From assembly GCA_028277185.1 (NCBI GenBank), contig JANQGQ010000027.1:1-44508 (forward strand): a stretch of DNA of 44,508 nt, given 5' to 3'. The stretch is from Woeseiaceae bacterium (GTDB lineage Bacteria; Pseudomonadota; Gammaproteobacteria; Steroidobacterales; Woeseiaceae). The notes below the pieces were generated by a model. That model was not told the DNA's origin, made no database searches, and saw only the letters and a list, made by a program, of their open reading frames with translations. The position numbers and the translations under genes were made by a program. Of the stretch, positions 35,649-44,508 are shown one piece after another; positions within the stretch are counted from its first letter, which is position 1; every line of letters begins with the position of its first letter.

Positions 35649-37165
35649 CGGCACCGACCTACGATCTCGGAACGCTGCACGGGGGTCTCAGACTCGACGC
35701 CAATAAGGACTCGGCCACGGCCTCGGAGCTTGCCGTCATGCCCGTGCCGAAGCAGATCGTCCTGCCGCTCGAGCAGCACGCCGGTGACCCGGCCGATCCC
35801 CTTGTCGGCATAGGCGAGCATGTCCTGAGAGGTCAGATGATCGCCGCGGGTACCGGCGCATTGAGCGCCCCCGTCCACGCGTCGACATCCGGCCGGGTAG
35901 TCGCCGTCGAGCCCTGGCCCATCGCGCGCCGCCGCGGGGAGCCGGGGCCGTGCATCGTTATCGAGAGCGACGGGGAAGACCGCGCCGCCACGGGGCGGGA
36001 AGGCGCTATCGACTACGGCGCACTGGAGCAGGACGAGCTGATCGCGCTGCTGCTCGAAGGCGGCATCGTGGGCCTCGGTGGCGCGGCGTTTCCGACAGCC
36101 CAAAAGCTGAGTCAGGCCCGGTCGGTGCCGATCGACATGCTGATACTCAACGGCGTCGAGTGCGAGCCCTGGATTTCCTGCGACGACATGTTGATGCGCG
36201 AACGGGCGGCCAGAGTGGTCGGCGGTGCTCAGATCCTCCTGTCTGCCCTGGCCGTCGAACACTGCCATATCGCCGTGGAAAGCGACAAGCCGGTCGCTCT
36301 CGAGCAGCTGGCCGACGCGCTCGGCGCTGCGGGTGACAACCGTCTGACGCTCAAGCAGGTGCCGACGATCTATCCGTCGGGCGCCGAGGATCAGCTCGTC
36401 CAGCTCGTCACGAACCGGGAAGTCCCGACCGGAGGACTGCCTACCGACGCCGGTTGCATCGTGCAGAACGTCGGAACGGCCGCCGCGGTGTACGACTGGG
36501 TGCACCTGCGGGAGCCGCTGATCTCCCGGGTCACGACGGTGACGGGTCCCGGCGTCAAACGACCGATGAATGTCGTAACGCGACTTGGAACGACCGTCGC
36601 CGACCTCGTGGCCTACACCGGCGGCTACACGGACCGGGCCCGCATCCTCGTCGTCGGGGGCTCGATGACCGGACGCTCGATGTCGACCGACCGCGTACCG
36701 GTCGTGAAAGCAAGCAACTGTATCCTCGTACTCGACGAACCTGCCGCACGAGGGCCCGTCCTTCCCTGTATCCGCTGCGGCGAGTGCGCCGAGGTTTGTC
36801 CGATACAGCTCTTGCCGCAGCAGCTCCTTTGGTACGCCAATGCCGACGACGAGTCACGGTTGCGCGAGTACGGTCTAACGGACTGCATCGAATGCGGATG
36901 CTGCGATCTCGTCTGTCCGAGCCATATTCCGCTGACGTCCACGTTCCGTTTTGCCAAGGGCCGTATTCTCGAGCTGGAAGACGAGAAGGCCCGTGCCGAG
37001 CGGGCACGCCGGCGCTTCGAAGCCCGTCGCGACCGGCTCGGGCGGGAGGCTCAGGCACGAACCCGGGAGCTCAAGGAACAGAAGGCACGCGCGAAGTCGC
37101 TGAGCAAGGACGCCATAGCGGACATCGTGCGTCGCAAGCGCGGCGCACCGGAAGACGATCGGTAG
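35645..37165 (+). CDS. rsxC: Rnf/Rsx complex NADH-binding subunit C
   Basis: Peripheral subunit that oxidises NADH through FMN and iron-sulfur clusters and feeds RsxB. The 506-residue product has an N-terminal barrel-sandwich domain (LHGGLRLDANKD; about 6-110) and a NADH/FMN Rossmann-type region with GGAAFPTAQKL and ILNGVECEPWISCDD. A SLBB-like segment follows, then two clusters, CIRCGECAEVCP and CIECGCCDLVCP. A short charged helical tail (about 440-506) ends the protein; E. coli RsxC is far longer because of repeats there. The start is GTG at 35645-35647, overlapping the rsxB stop. Confidence 0.95.
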   Translation: MTAPTYDLGTLHGGLRLDANKDSATASELAVMPVPKQIVLPLEQHAGDPADPLVGIGEHVLRGQMIAAGTGALSAPVHASTSGRVVAVEPWPIARRRGEPGPCIVIESDGEDRAATGREGAIDYGALEQDELIALLLEGGIVGLGGAAFPTAQKLSQARSVPIDMLILNGVECEPWISCDDMLMRERAARVVGGAQILLSALAVEHCHIAVESDKPVALEQLADALGAAGDNRLTLKQVPTIYPSGAEDQLVQLVTNREVPTGGLPTDAGCIVQNVGTAAAVYDWVHLREPLISRVTTVTGPGVKRPMNVVTRLGTTVADLVAYTGGYTDRARILVVGGSMTGRSMSTDRVPVVKASNCILVLDEPAARGPVLPCIRCGECAEVCPIQLLPQQLLWYANADDESRLREYGLTDCIECGCCDLVCPSHIPLTSTFRFAKGRILELEDEKARAERARRRFEARRDRLGREAQARTRELKEQKARAKSLSKDAIADIVRRKRGAPEDDR

Positions 37166-37170
37166 CGGTC

Positions 37171-38241
37171 ATGGACTTCGAGCGCCGCGAAGCACCCTAC
37201 GTCCGCGCCGGCACCAGTGTCGCGGCAATGATGCACAAGGTGCTGCTTGCGCTGGCGCCGGCAGCGGCCGCACACGTCTGGTACTTCGGGCCGGGCCTCT
37301 TGTTCAACATCCTCGTCGCCGTCGTCTTCTGTACGGGTGCGGAAGCGGCGGTGCAAAGACTGCGCGGCAGGGAGGCGCGGGCGGCGTTGGGGGACTACAG
37401 CGCCGTAGTAACGGCAGTGTTGCTTGCTCTGGCGCTACCGTCGCTGACGCCCTGGTGGGTTACCGCAAGCGGCTCGCTGGTCGCCATCGTCGTCGCCAAG
37501 CACCTGTACGGCGGCCTCGGATACAACGTCTTCAATCCGGCCATGGCCGGCTACGTGGCGATCCTGATCGCATTTCCACGCGAGATGGCCCTGTGGCCCG
37601 CACCCAGCATGGGCGACATCGACTACGTTCGTCCGAACGTGCTGCAGACGCTGTGGTACACGTTGTCGGGACAGCTCCCCGCCGACCTCGGCTTCGACGC
37701 CATCAGTCGCGCCACGCCTCTGGACCTGATGAAGACCGGCCTCGCAGACATGCGGACGGTCGCGGAAATCCGCGCCGAACCGCTGATGGGCGACTTCGGC
37801 GGACGCGGCTGGGAGTGGATCGGCAACTTCGTTGCGATAGGCGGGTTCTACCTTCTCGTTACGCGGGTCATACGCTGGCACATTCCCGTCGGTGTGGGCA
37901 TCGGCCTGCTGGGCCCCGCCACGGTTCTGTATCTGCTCGATCCGGGCAGCCATGCCAGCCCCGGCTTTCATCTGTTCACCGGCGCCACGCTGCTCTGCGC
38001 GTTCTTCATCGCGACCGATCCGGTGTCGGCGGCGACCAGCACCACGGGACGCCTGGTCTACGGAATCGGGATCGGAATCCTGATCTACGCCATTCGCCAC
38101 TGGGGCGCCTACGCCGACGGCGTCGCCTTCGCCGTGCTGTTCATGAACATGCTGGTGCCGCTGATCGACCGCTATACCATCCCGCACATCGTCGGACACG
38201 AAAAGCGATCCACGCCTGAATCGAACGAGGCCGCGCCATGA
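37171..38241 (+). CDS. rsxD: Rnf/Rsx complex membrane subunit D
   Basis: NqrB-like integral-membrane flavoprotein of the Rnf complex. The 356-residue product (E. coli 352) has about nine to ten helices, the motif [16 protein letters not shown] (about 114-129), and the covalent FMN attachment segment ISRATPLD, where Thr182 is the expected flavin-bearing residue. A later [10 protein letters not shown] motif is also family-typical. The ATG at 37171 lies five bases after the rsxC stop, and the C-terminal stop overlaps rsxG as ATGA. Confidence 0.95.
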   Translation: MDFERREAPYVRAGTSVAAMMHKVLLALAPAAAAHVWYFGPGLLFNILVAVVFCTGAEAAVQRLRGREARAALGDYSAVVTAVLLALALPSLTPWWVTASGSLVAIVVAKHLYGGLGYNVFNPAMAGYVAILIAFPREMALWPAPSMGDIDYVRPNVLQTLWYTLSGQLPADLGFDAISRATPLDLMKTGLADMRTVAEIRAEPLMGDFGGRGWEWIGNFVAIGGFYLLVTRVIRWHIPVGVGIGLLGPATVLYLLDPGSHASPGFHLFTGATLLCAFFIATDPVSAATSTTGRLVYGIGIGILIYAIRHWGAYADGVAFAVLFMNMLVPLIDRYTIPHIVGHEKRSTPESNEAAP

Positions 38242-38852
38242 GCCCCGTGCTGAGAACGACGCTGACGCTTGCGGCCGTCGCCGCGGTGTGTACGACTCTC
38301 GTCGCCGCTACCTTCCTGCTGACATCCGAACGAATCGCGCAAAACGAACAGGCGTTTCTCGAGTCGCAGTTGAGCCCGGTCATCGGCTCGATCCGCCACG
38401 ACGGCGGCATGCTGGACAACGTCACCAGCATCGCCGACGGCCTGCCGGGGAGGGATCCGGCGCGACTGTACCGCGTGCTGCGGGACGGGCTTACCGTGGC
38501 ACTCCTGTTCGAAGTTACGGCGATGGACGGCTATGCAGGACCGATCCGACTTCTCATCGGAATCCGCAGCGACGGCGTTCTTACCGGCGTTCGCACGCTG
38601 GCCCACGAGGAAACGCCCGGACTGGGCGACAAGATCGAAAGCGCCCGTTCCGACTGGATTCTCGGCTTCGAGGGCAGAGCCATCGGGAATCCGCCCGCCG
38701 CCAGGTGGAGCATCCACGCCGACGGCGGCGACTTCGATCAGATCACGGGCGCCAGCGTGACCTCCCGCGCCGTCGTGAATGCCGTATCGGAGACGCTGAT
38801 ATACTTCTCCGCCAACCGCGACGCACTGCTCACCGCGCCGGATTCGCCATGA
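38238..38852 (+). CDS. rsxG: Rnf/Rsx complex FMN-binding subunit G
   Basis: Periplasm-facing flavoprotein of the Rnf complex with one N-terminal membrane helix (about 7-30). The 204-residue product (E. coli 206) has the [10 protein letters not shown] motif and the covalent-FMN signature TGASVTS in [17 protein letters not shown], where the second Thr is the expected attachment site. The ATG at 38238 overlaps the rsxD stop, and its own stop overlaps rsxE as ATGA, so translation through D, G and E is coupled. Confidence 0.95.
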   Translation: MSPVLRTTLTLAAVAAVCTTLVAATFLLTSERIAQNEQAFLESQLSPVIGSIRHDGGMLDNVTSIADGLPGRDPARLYRVLRDGLTVALLFEVTAMDGYAGPIRLLIGIRSDGVLTGVRTLAHEETPGLGDKIESARSDWILGFEGRAIGNPPAARWSIHADGGDFDQITGASVTSRAVVNAVSETLIYFSANRDALLTAPDSP

Positions 38853-39511
38853 CCTATCGCTATTCTTCCGGACTCTGGGAAGACAATCCGGGGCTGGTGC
38901 AGCTACTCGGACTCTGTCCGCTGCTGGCCGTAACCACGACCTTCGCCAACGGAATCGGTCTCGGTATCGCCACGCTGCTGGTTCTGACGGCCAGCAACGT
39001 GCTGGTCTCCGCGGCGCGGGGCCTCTTGATCAGGGAGATCAGGATCCCCGTATACGTGCTCATCATCGCCTCCCTGGTCACCTGCGTCGAGCTCCTGTTC
39101 GAGGCCTTCGCGCCGGCTCTCGACCGGTCGCTGGGCATATTCATACCGCTGATCGTCACCAATTGCGCCATCGTGGCGCGCGCCGAGCTCTTCGCGTCAC
39201 GTAACGGGGTCGTGCCGAGCCTGCTGGACGGTCTCGGCATGGGATCGGGATTCGCGCTCTTGCTCGCCGGACTCGGCGCATTCCGCGAGCTTGCCGGCCA
39301 GGGCACCGTGTTTGCGGGCGTGGGTGCGCTCGTCGGCGGCGAGCCGGGTGCGGGAATTACGCTCTTACCGGGCGGCTGGCTGCTGCTGTTGCTGCCGCCA
39401 GGGGCCTTCATGAGTCTGGCGCTTGCCATCGCACTCAAGAACCTCATCGATGCGCGCCGGTCGGCACGCCTCGGCGCCGGCTCGCTGCGCCGCCCCGCGC
39501 AGCGCTCCTGA
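38849..39511 (+). CDS. rsxE: Rnf/Rsx complex membrane subunit E
   Basis: Six-helix membrane subunit paired with RsxA around the membrane iron centre. The 220-residue product (E. coli 231) begins [20 protein letters not shown]. It has the two symmetry-related Cys motifs, [10 protein letters not shown] (about 20-29) and [11 protein letters not shown], and the typical [19 protein letters not shown] segment. It completes the complex subunits in the order A-B-C-D-G-E. The stop is seven bases before the nth start. Confidence 0.96.
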   Translation: MTYRYSSGLWEDNPGLVQLLGLCPLLAVTTTFANGIGLGIATLLVLTASNVLVSAARGLLIREIRIPVYVLIIASLVTCVELLFEAFAPALDRSLGIFIPLIVTNCAIVARAELFASRNGVVPSLLDGLGMGSGFALLLAGLGAFRELAGQGTVFAGVGALVGGEPGAGITLLPGGWLLLLLPPGAFMSLALAIALKNLIDARRSARLGAGSLRRPAQRS

Positions 39512-39518
39512 GGTCCCC

Positions 39519-40154
39519 GTGAACCGCGAGAAGCGCACGGCGATTTTTCGCACGCTAAAGGCCGCGAACCCGGCACCAACGACGGAACTGGAGTACGCCA
39601 GCGAGTTCGAGCTGCTCGTCGCCGTCATTCTCTCCGCTCAGGCCACCGACGTCGGCGTCAACAAGGCGACGCGCAAACTGTTTCCGGTCGCCAACACACC
39701 GGCCGCCATCCTTGCGCTGGACGTAGACGGGCTCAAGCCCTACATCCGCACTATCGGGCTTTTCAACAGCAAAGCCGAAAACATCATCAAGACCTGCCGC
39801 ATCCTGCTCGAAGAGCACTCGGGCGAAGTACCGCGGACCCGGAAAGCGCTGGAAGCCTTGCCCGGAGTCGGCCGCAAGACCGCGAACGTCGTGCTGAATA
39901 CCGCGTTTGGCGAACCGACCATCGCAGTCGACACGCACATCTTCCGCGTCAGCAATCGCACGGGAATCGCCAAAGGCAAGACACCGCTCGAAGTCGAGAA
40001 GCGGCTCGTCCGGCTCACGCCCGACGAGTTCCGAAAAGATGCGCATCACTGGCTGATTCTCCACGGCCGCTATGTCTGTAAGGCGCGCAAGCCTCTGTGC
40101 GGGGAGTGCAGCGTGGAGCGGTGGTGCGAGTACAAGCACAAGGAGCTCAAGTGA
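39519..40154 (+). CDS. nth: Endonuclease III
   Basis: DNA glycosylase/AP lyase that removes oxidised pyrimidines. The 211-residue product has the same length as E. coli Nth and the helix-hairpin-helix LPGVGRKTANVVL with the catalytic Lys (about 120). The catalytic Asp lies in TIAVDTHIFRVSNR (about 138), and the C-terminal cluster motif C-x6-C-x2-C-x5-C is in CKARKPLCGECSVERWC. The start is GTG at 39519-39521, with GAGG six bases upstream; an earlier in-frame start would lie inside rsxE. It follows rsxE as in E. coli and is coupled to the DUF1841 gene by GTGA. Confidence 0.97.
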   Translation: MNREKRTAIFRTLKAANPAPTTELEYASEFELLVAVILSAQATDVGVNKATRKLFPVANTPAAILALDVDGLKPYIRTIGLFNSKAENIIKTCRILLEEHSGEVPRTRKALEALPGVGRKTANVVLNTAFGEPTIAVDTHIFRVSNRTGIAKGKTPLEVEKRLVRLTPDEFRKDAHHWLILHGRYVCKARKPLCGECSVERWCEYKHKELK

Positions 40155-40576
40155 TTTTCGGTCAGAACCGCGAGGAGCTGCGCGCACTCTATCGCAGCGC
40201 CTGGCAGAAGCGCAGCGAGGGTCTGCCGATGTCCGCGCTGGAGAACCAGATCGCCGACGTCATTGCACTGCATCCCGAGTATCACGGCGCCCTCGCGGCG
40301 GATGACATCGACCGCGACTACCTGCCCGAAGGCGGGGAGTCGAATCCGTATCTTCACATGGGCCTGCACCTGGGCCTGCGCGAGCAGATCGCAACGGATC
40401 GGCCCGCCGGTATTCGCGGCGTCTTCACGAAGCTTTCTGCTGATGCCGGCGACGTGCACGCCGTCGAGCATCGGATGATCGACTGTCTGGCCGAAACGCT
40501 CTGGGAGGCGCAGCGCGACGGTTCGGCCCCGGACGAGCGGCGTTATCTCGAACGCCTCCGGCAGCTCGCACGCTGA
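40151..40576 (+). CDS. DUF1841 family protein
   Basis: Small soluble protein of unknown function, 141 residues, recognised by the family start IFGQNREELRALYRSAWQK and the core HPEYHGAL with ESNPYLHMGLHLGLREQI, rich in histidine. The start is GTG at 40151-40153, overlapping the nth stop as GTGA. It is commonly located beside nth in Beta- and Gammaproteobacteria, so the pairing is conserved, but no activity is known to me. It ends the rsx-nth unit. Confidence 0.88.
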   Translation: MIFGQNREELRALYRSAWQKRSEGLPMSALENQIADVIALHPEYHGALAADDIDRDYLPEGGESNPYLHMGLHLGLREQIATDRPAGIRGVFTKLSADAGDVHAVEHRMIDCLAETLWEAQRDGSAPDERRYLERLRQLAR

Positions 40577-40728
40577 CCGTCACCCGTCCCGCGGCCGGAC
40601 AAGACCGCGTTGCGGCCCGAGCCGCCTCGGCCTATGGTGAGGCGGAACCCGACAAGCCCGGCCATGGCAACCGTGTAATAAAGCCCGGAACGCTCTGGTC
40701 TTATCCTGTAACCGCGAGGTGGAGCGAC

Positions 40729-41583
40729 ATGGCGACAGACAGCAAACAGTATCCGGTACAAGGGGCCGGCCTCGGCCTGCGCCGAGCGCTGTTGAACCCT
40801 CTGATGGAGCAGCCTCCCGAGGAGGTGGATTTCATGGAGGTGGCGCCGGAAAACTGGATCAACGTCGGCGGCGTTCTCGGCAGGAAGCTGCGTTTTTTTA
40901 CCGAGCGCTATCCCTTTCTGATTCACGGACTGTCGCTCTCGATCGGCTCGCCGGCCCCCCTGAACGAAGACCTCGTGCGCGACGTCAAGGCCTTCATGGC
41001 CGAGCACGATATTCGGATGTACTCCGAGCATCTGAGCTATACGAGCGACGACGGGCAGCTCTATGACCTCATGCCCATCCCGTTCACGGAGGAAGCCGTA
41101 TCGTGGGTCGCCGCGCGAGTCCGCCGGGTTCAGGACATCCTGGAACAGCGCATCGCGCTGGAGAACGTGTCCTTCTACGCGCCGACGGATGCCTCGATGA
41201 GCGAAGCCGACTTCGTGAATGCCGTTCTCGAAGAGGCGGACTGCGATCTGATGCTGGACATCAACAATATCGTCGTGAACAGCATCAACCACGGCTACGA
41301 CACTCACGAATTCATGCACAGCATGCCCGGCTCGCGAATCCGCTACTTCCACATCGCCGGCCACTATGTCGAAGCGGAGGATCTCCGTGTCGACACGCAC
41401 GGCGCCGCCGTGGACGAACAGAGCTGGCAGCTTCTCGCCGACGCTTACGCCCACTTCGGCCCCGTGCCTACGCTGCTCGAGCGCGATTTCAACTTCCCGC
41501 CGCTCGGGGAGCTTCTCGCGGAGGTCAGGAAGATCAGCGCACTGCAGGCCGCCGCGGACAGCCCGGAGGCGCAGCATGGCTGA
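40729..41583 (+). CDS. DUF692 multinuclear iron enzyme (BufB/HvfB/MbnB family)
   Basis: TIM-barrel protein of the DUF692 family. Members such as MbnB and the Hvf/bufferin enzymes use two or three irons to oxidise cysteine residues of a ribosomally made precursor peptide, together with a partner protein. The 284-residue product has the metal-ligand regions in the expected order: GAGLGLRRAL, DFMEVAPENWI, LIHGLSLSIGS, YSEHLSYTSD, ALENVSFYAP, DINNIVVNSINHGYD, YFHIAGHY and LLERDFNFP. The ATG at 40729 has GAGGTGGAG just upstream. The DUF2063 partner overlaps it by eight bases. No precursor peptide gene precedes it: the 152 bases back to DUF1841 contain only a 14-codon frame. Confidence 0.9.
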   Translation: MATDSKQYPVQGAGLGLRRALLNPLMEQPPEEVDFMEVAPENWINVGGVLGRKLRFFTERYPFLIHGLSLSIGSPAPLNEDLVRDVKAFMAEHDIRMYSEHLSYTSDDGQLYDLMPIPFTEEAVSWVAARVRRVQDILEQRIALENVSFYAPTDASMSEADFVNAVLEEADCDLMLDINNIVVNSINHGYDTHEFMHSMPGSRIRYFHIAGHYVEAEDLRVDTHGAAVDEQSWQLLADAYAHFGPVPTLLERDFNFPPLGELLAEVRKISALQAAADSPEAQHG

Positions 41584-42352
41584 GCTTCCCGACTTCCAGC
41601 GGAAGCAGCTTGCTTTCGCCGCGCACATCCGCGATCCACAGCACGTAGCGGCGCCGGACGGCATCGAAGACCGCCGCATGGCGATCTATCGCGAGTTGTT
41701 CTTCAACAATTTGCGGAACCTGCTCGGCACGACCTTCCCGGTTCTCTCGAAACTCATGGGCGACCGCAAGTGGCGCACGCTCATCCGCCGCTTCATGCAA
41801 AAGCATCGCGCCGCGACGCCGTACTTCCTCGAGTTGCCCGAGGAACTGCTTGCGTTCCTCGAGAACGGCTATGAGCCGGAGGCCGATGACTTTCCGTTCC
41901 TTCTGGAACTCGCCCACTACGAATACATCGAGCTTGCGCTGAACACGTCGACCGCGCGGAACGATCTGGACGGCGTCGATCCCAACGGCGATCTCGCATC
42001 CGGAGCTCCCGTCAAGTCGGTGCTGACGTGGGTCTATGCGTACCGCTTCCCGGTACACAGAATCAGCCCGGACTACCTGCCCGACGAAGCGCCCGAGCAA
42101 CCAACGTATCTCGCGGTGTACCGAAATCGCAACGACAAACTGAGTTTCCTCGAGCTGAACCCGTTGACCGCGGGGCTCTTAGACGCCGTCGACAACAACA
42201 CGGCGAACCTGTCCGGCCAGCGGCTGATGCGGCAGCTTGCCGAGTCAGTCGGCTATGCCGACGTCGAGCAGTTCGTCGCTCACGGTCTCGCCGCTCTCGA
42301 AGACATGCGCGAAAGGGAAATCCTGATCGGCACCCGGACCGCAACCGAATAA
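41576..42352 (+). CDS. DUF2063 partner protein (BufC/HvfC-like)
   Basis: The 258-residue product matches the DUF2063 partner of DUF692 enzymes, which recruits the precursor peptide to the iron enzyme. An N-terminal helical DNA-binding-like DUF2063 domain (about 5-95) includes RRMAIYRELFFNNLRNLLG, a characteristic stretch, and LGTTFPVLSKLMGD. A C-terminal domain (about 125-250) follows. The ATG at 41576 lies inside the DUF692 gene (8-base overlap), so production is coupled. DoxX follows 14 bases later. The sequence alone cannot show which peptide is bound. Confidence 0.88.
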   Translation: MAELPDFQRKQLAFAAHIRDPQHVAAPDGIEDRRMAIYRELFFNNLRNLLGTTFPVLSKLMGDRKWRTLIRRFMQKHRAATPYFLELPEELLAFLENGYEPEADDFPFLLELAHYEYIELALNTSTARNDLDGVDPNGDLASGAPVKSVLTWVYAYRFPVHRISPDYLPDEAPEQPTYLAVYRNRNDKLSFLELNPLTAGLLDAVDNNTANLSGQRLMRQLAESVGYADVEQFVAHGLAALEDMREREILIGTRTATE

Positions 42353-42366
42353 CCCGGAGCAATACC

Positions 42367-42903
42367 ATGAATACCCTGATCGACTTCTATGGACGTATCT
42401 GCGACGCGCTCGACGGCGTCGGCAACTGGCTTGCGCTGCTGTTGATTCGGCTGCTGCTGGCGTACGAGTTCGGCCGCGCGGGGCTCATGAAGCTCAACGG
42501 CAACAACTGGTTTGCCAACGTTCAGGACAACTTCCCGTTTCCGTTCAACGTGATTCCGGTGGAGATCAGCTGGTTTCTCGCAACCTGGTTCGAGATACTC
42601 GGCGCGATCGGCCTCGTGCTCGGCCTGTTCACCCGCTTCTGGGCTTTCTCGCTGGTCATTCTGTCGGTCGTCGCAATCTTCGGCGTCCACTGGCCTGACG
42701 ACTGGAACAGTCTGGCAGAGCTCTGGAAGGGCTACAGCGTCAGCGACAACGGCTTCGGCAACTATCGAATTCCGCTGCTGTTTATCGCCATGCTGATCCC
42801 CCTGGTGCTGTCCGGAGGCGGAAAGCTGTCGCTGGACAAGCTCCTGGACCGCTACTTCCAGCGCAGGTCGTCGAACGCAGACGGCCAGCCGGCCGCCGCA
42901 TAG
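42367..42903 (+). CDS. DoxX family membrane protein (HvfX-like)
   Basis: Four-helix inner-membrane protein of the DoxX family, 178 residues: helices at about 18-37, 62-85, 88-108 and 135-155. Hydrophobic hallmarks include LLLAYEFGRAGLMKLNG and the ATWFEILGAIGLVLGLFTRF stretch. The ATG at 42367 has GGAG seven bases upstream. In hvfABCX/bufferin operons DoxX is the regular fourth component, perhaps transferring electrons from the quinone pool. Here it follows DUF2063 directly, in the same order. Its C-terminal tail is polar. Confidence 0.87.
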   Translation: MNTLIDFYGRICDALDGVGNWLALLLIRLLLAYEFGRAGLMKLNGNNWFANVQDNFPFPFNVIPVEISWFLATWFEILGAIGLVLGLFTRFWAFSLVILSVVAIFGVHWPDDWNSLAELWKGYSVSDNGFGNYRIPLLFIAMLIPLVLSGGGKLSLDKLLDRYFQRRSSNADGQPAAA

Positions 42904-42944
42904 ATCGGCCACCCGGCTAAACACGACAACAAAGGGGGACAAGC

Positions 42945-44453
42945 ATGCGTGAGTCGCTATTCAGTGCTCTGAGCATTCTCGAGACGCTGTCGACGATACT
43001 GCTGTTTGCGATCGGACTCGGCATCCTCGCCGTGATCGTGATCTACATCGTCGACATCACGCAGACGAAGCATGCCATTCGTCGGAATTTTCCTGTCATC
43101 GGCCGCTTCCGCTACTGGTTCGAGCACCTCGGTGAATTCTTCCGCCAGTACTTCTTCGCCAACGATCGCGAGGAAATGCCATTCAATCGCGCCCAGCGCT
43201 CGTGGGTCTACCGCGCGGCCAAGGGCGTGGACACGACGGTTGCGTTCGGGTCGTCGCTGAATCTGACGCCGCCCGGTACGAAGATCTTCGTCAACTGCCC
43301 CTATCCGATGCTCGACCAGGACGCGGCCCCCACGGAAGCACTCGTCATTGGCCCGTATGCCAACAACCCCTATCCCGCCGCCTCGATCGTCAACGTGTCG
43401 GCCATGAGCTTCGGCGCGCTGTCGAAACCGGCGGTTCAGGCGCTATCGCGCGGCTCGGCCAAAGCCGGAAACTGGCTCAACACGGGCGAAGGCGGACTCT
43501 CGCCCTGGCACCTCGAAGGCGGCTGCGACATCGTGTTCCAGATCGGCACCGCGAAGTACGGCGTCCGCGACGCGGACGGCAACCTGAGCGACGACAAGCT
43601 TCGCGAAGTCGCCGCGCACGAGCAGGTACGCATGTTCGAGCTCAAGCTCAGCCAGGGAGCGAAGCCGGGCAAAGGCGGCATCCTGCCCGGCGGCAAGGTG
43701 ACCGCCGAGATCGCCGCAATTCGCGGAATTCACGAGGGCGAAGATTCGATCAGTCCGAACCGGCATCCGGATATCGACTCGGCCACCGATCTGCTCGACC
43801 TCATCAACCGCGTCCGTGACGTCACGGGCAAGCCGGTCGGTTTCAAAGCGGTGATCGGTGCCTACGGCTGGCTCGACGAGCTCTTCGACGAAGTACACGA
43901 GCGCGGCATAGAGAGCGCGCCCGATTTCATAACGGTCGACAGCGGCGACGGCGGAACGGGCGCCGCACCGATGAGTCTGATCGACAACGTCGGCCTTCCG
44001 ATCAAGGAGAGCTTGCCGCTGGTAGTCGACATGCTGGTCGCTGCCGGCCTGAGAGACCGAATCCGCGTGATCGCGAGCGGCAAGCTCGTAAATCCGGCCG
44101 ACGCCGCCTGGGCGCTCTGCGTCGGAGCCGACTTCGTCAATACGGCGCGGGGATTCATGCTGGCGCTCGGCTGCATCCAGGCCCTGCAGTGCAACAAAAA
44201 CACCTGTCCGACCGGGATCACTACTCACGACAAGCGGTTGCAGCGCGGACTCGTTCCGGCCGACAAGGCGGAACGCGTCGCTCGCTACTCGGAAACGATG
44301 CGCAAGGAGATCGGCGTCATCGCCCACTCCTGCGGCGTACCGGAACCGCGGCGGCTACGGCGCTATCACTGCCGCATCGTGCAGGACGACGGCCGCTCGA
44401 AACCGCTCAACGAGCTGTATCCGGACCCGGAAGCCGGAAAGCGGGCAGCCTGA
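42945..44453 (+). CDS. Membrane-anchored FMN-binding glutamate synthase-like protein
   Basis: The 502-residue product has one N-terminal transmembrane helix (about 13-36) and then the FMN-binding barrel of the glutamate synthase large subunit: NVSAMSFGALSKPAVQALSR, NTGEGGLSPWH, KPGKGGILPGGKV, TVDSGDGGTGAAP and GADFVNTARGFMLALG. The cysteine motif CNKNTCPTGI recalls the 3Fe-4S region of GltB. It has no glutamine amidotransferase domain, so it belongs to the stand-alone 'FMN-binding glutamate synthase family', whose substrate is generally unknown. The ATG at 42945 has GGGGG seven bases upstream. It is 41 bases after DoxX and may be part of that operon. Confidence 0.88.
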   Translation: MRESLFSALSILETLSTILLFAIGLGILAVIVIYIVDITQTKHAIRRNFPVIGRFRYWFEHLGEFFRQYFFANDREEMPFNRAQRSWVYRAAKGVDTTVAFGSSLNLTPPGTKIFVNCPYPMLDQDAAPTEALVIGPYANNPYPAASIVNVSAMSFGALSKPAVQALSRGSAKAGNWLNTGEGGLSPWHLEGGCDIVFQIGTAKYGVRDADGNLSDDKLREVAAHEQVRMFELKLSQGAKPGKGGILPGGKVTAEIAAIRGIHEGEDSISPNRHPDIDSATDLLDLINRVRDVTGKPVGFKAVIGAYGWLDELFDEVHERGIESAPDFITVDSGDGGTGAAPMSLIDNVGLPIKESLPLVVDMLVAAGLRDRIRVIASGKLVNPADAAWALCVGADFVNTARGFMLALGCIQALQCNKNTCPTGITTHDKRLQRGLVPADKAERVARYSETMRKEIGVIAHSCGVPEPRRLRRYHCRIVQDDGRSKPLNELYPDPEAGKRAA

Positions 44454-44508
44454 CACCCGTTCCGGTGATGTCAGGCCAGCCACGAGCGCGCTGAGGTCGG
44501 CATTCGGA

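Noticed and set aside
40687..40691. GGAAC box of an ECF-sigma promoter before the DUF692 gene
   Set aside because: Hvf-like operons can have ECF control, but no matching -10 is found at the expected distance and no sigma factor gene is adjacent.
40577..40728. Possible precursor peptide gene for the DUF692 enzyme
   Set aside because: The only ATG frame ends after 14 codons (40634-40678) with no signal peptide or cysteines; the minus-strand frame crosses into the DUF692 gene and lacks peptide features.

Overview
This window is GC-rich, densely coded chromosomal DNA from a gammaproteobacterium. The support is gene order as well as gene content: lptF-lptG diverging from pepA-holC-valS; purM-purN diverging from a DUF2066 gene whose strand continues to perM and hda; arsC-wrbA next to that cluster; and rsxABCDGE-nth-DUF1841. 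These neighbourhoods are typical of pseudomonads and related free-living Gammaproteobacteria. The HEAT-kinase/PilT pair and the DUF692-DUF2063-DoxX operon fit an environmental lineage (Chromatiales-, Woeseia- or Steroidobacter-like). I cannot name the genus from sequence alone. I found 43 protein genes and no rRNA, tRNA, CRISPR array, phage or transposase gene.

Layout. 1-207: degraded intergenic repeats. 208-2351 (-): LPS export permeases LptG and LptF. 2617-7316 (+): pepA, holC, valS. 7443-11372 (+): MoxR ATPase, DUF58 protein and a TgpA-like membrane transglutaminase. 11350-16028 (-): a probable operon read psd-like, udg, rimI, prfC, UMF1-type MFS. 16152-18469 (+): proS and a lytic transglycosylase. 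18487-19079 (-): acylphosphatase and a DUF4398 lipoprotein. 19195-20156 (+): arsC-like and wrbA. 20270-23739 (-): DUF2066, CDP-alcohol phosphatidyltransferase, AI-2E/PerM, hda. 23786-25446 (+): purM, purN. 25480-27185 (-): apbC, dcd. 27407-32131 (+): HEAT-repeat Ser/Thr kinase and two PilT-family ATPases. 32132-32502: a gene-free stretch with two long, nearly perfect palindromes. 32503-34518 (+): metG. 34541-40576 (+): the complete Rnf/Rsx electron-transfer complex, endonuclease III and DUF1841. 40729-44453 (+): DUF692, DUF2063, DoxX and an FMN-binding glutamate synthase-like protein.

Most genes are housekeeping: envelope biogenesis, translation, purine and pyrimidine nucleotide supply, DNA repair, replication control and redox. 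Many junctions are 1- or 4-base overlaps (ATGA, GTGA, TTGA, CTGA, TGATG), which implies translational coupling and fixes several non-ATG starts.

Three places merit most attention. First, a HEAT-repeat kinase sits directly upstream of two PilT paralogues, which suggests phosphorylation control of pilus retraction. Second, a bufferin/Hvf-type operon (DUF692-DUF2063-DoxX) has no visible precursor peptide gene and is followed by a membrane-anchored glutamate synthase-like flavoprotein. Third, a dispersed palindromic repeat family is present whose two intact copies have different 32-bp arms around the same 23-base loop, in opposite orientation. A phosphatidylserine decarboxylase-like protein lacking its self-cleavage Gly-Ser, and an acylphosphatase that appears to start at CTG, are smaller oddities.
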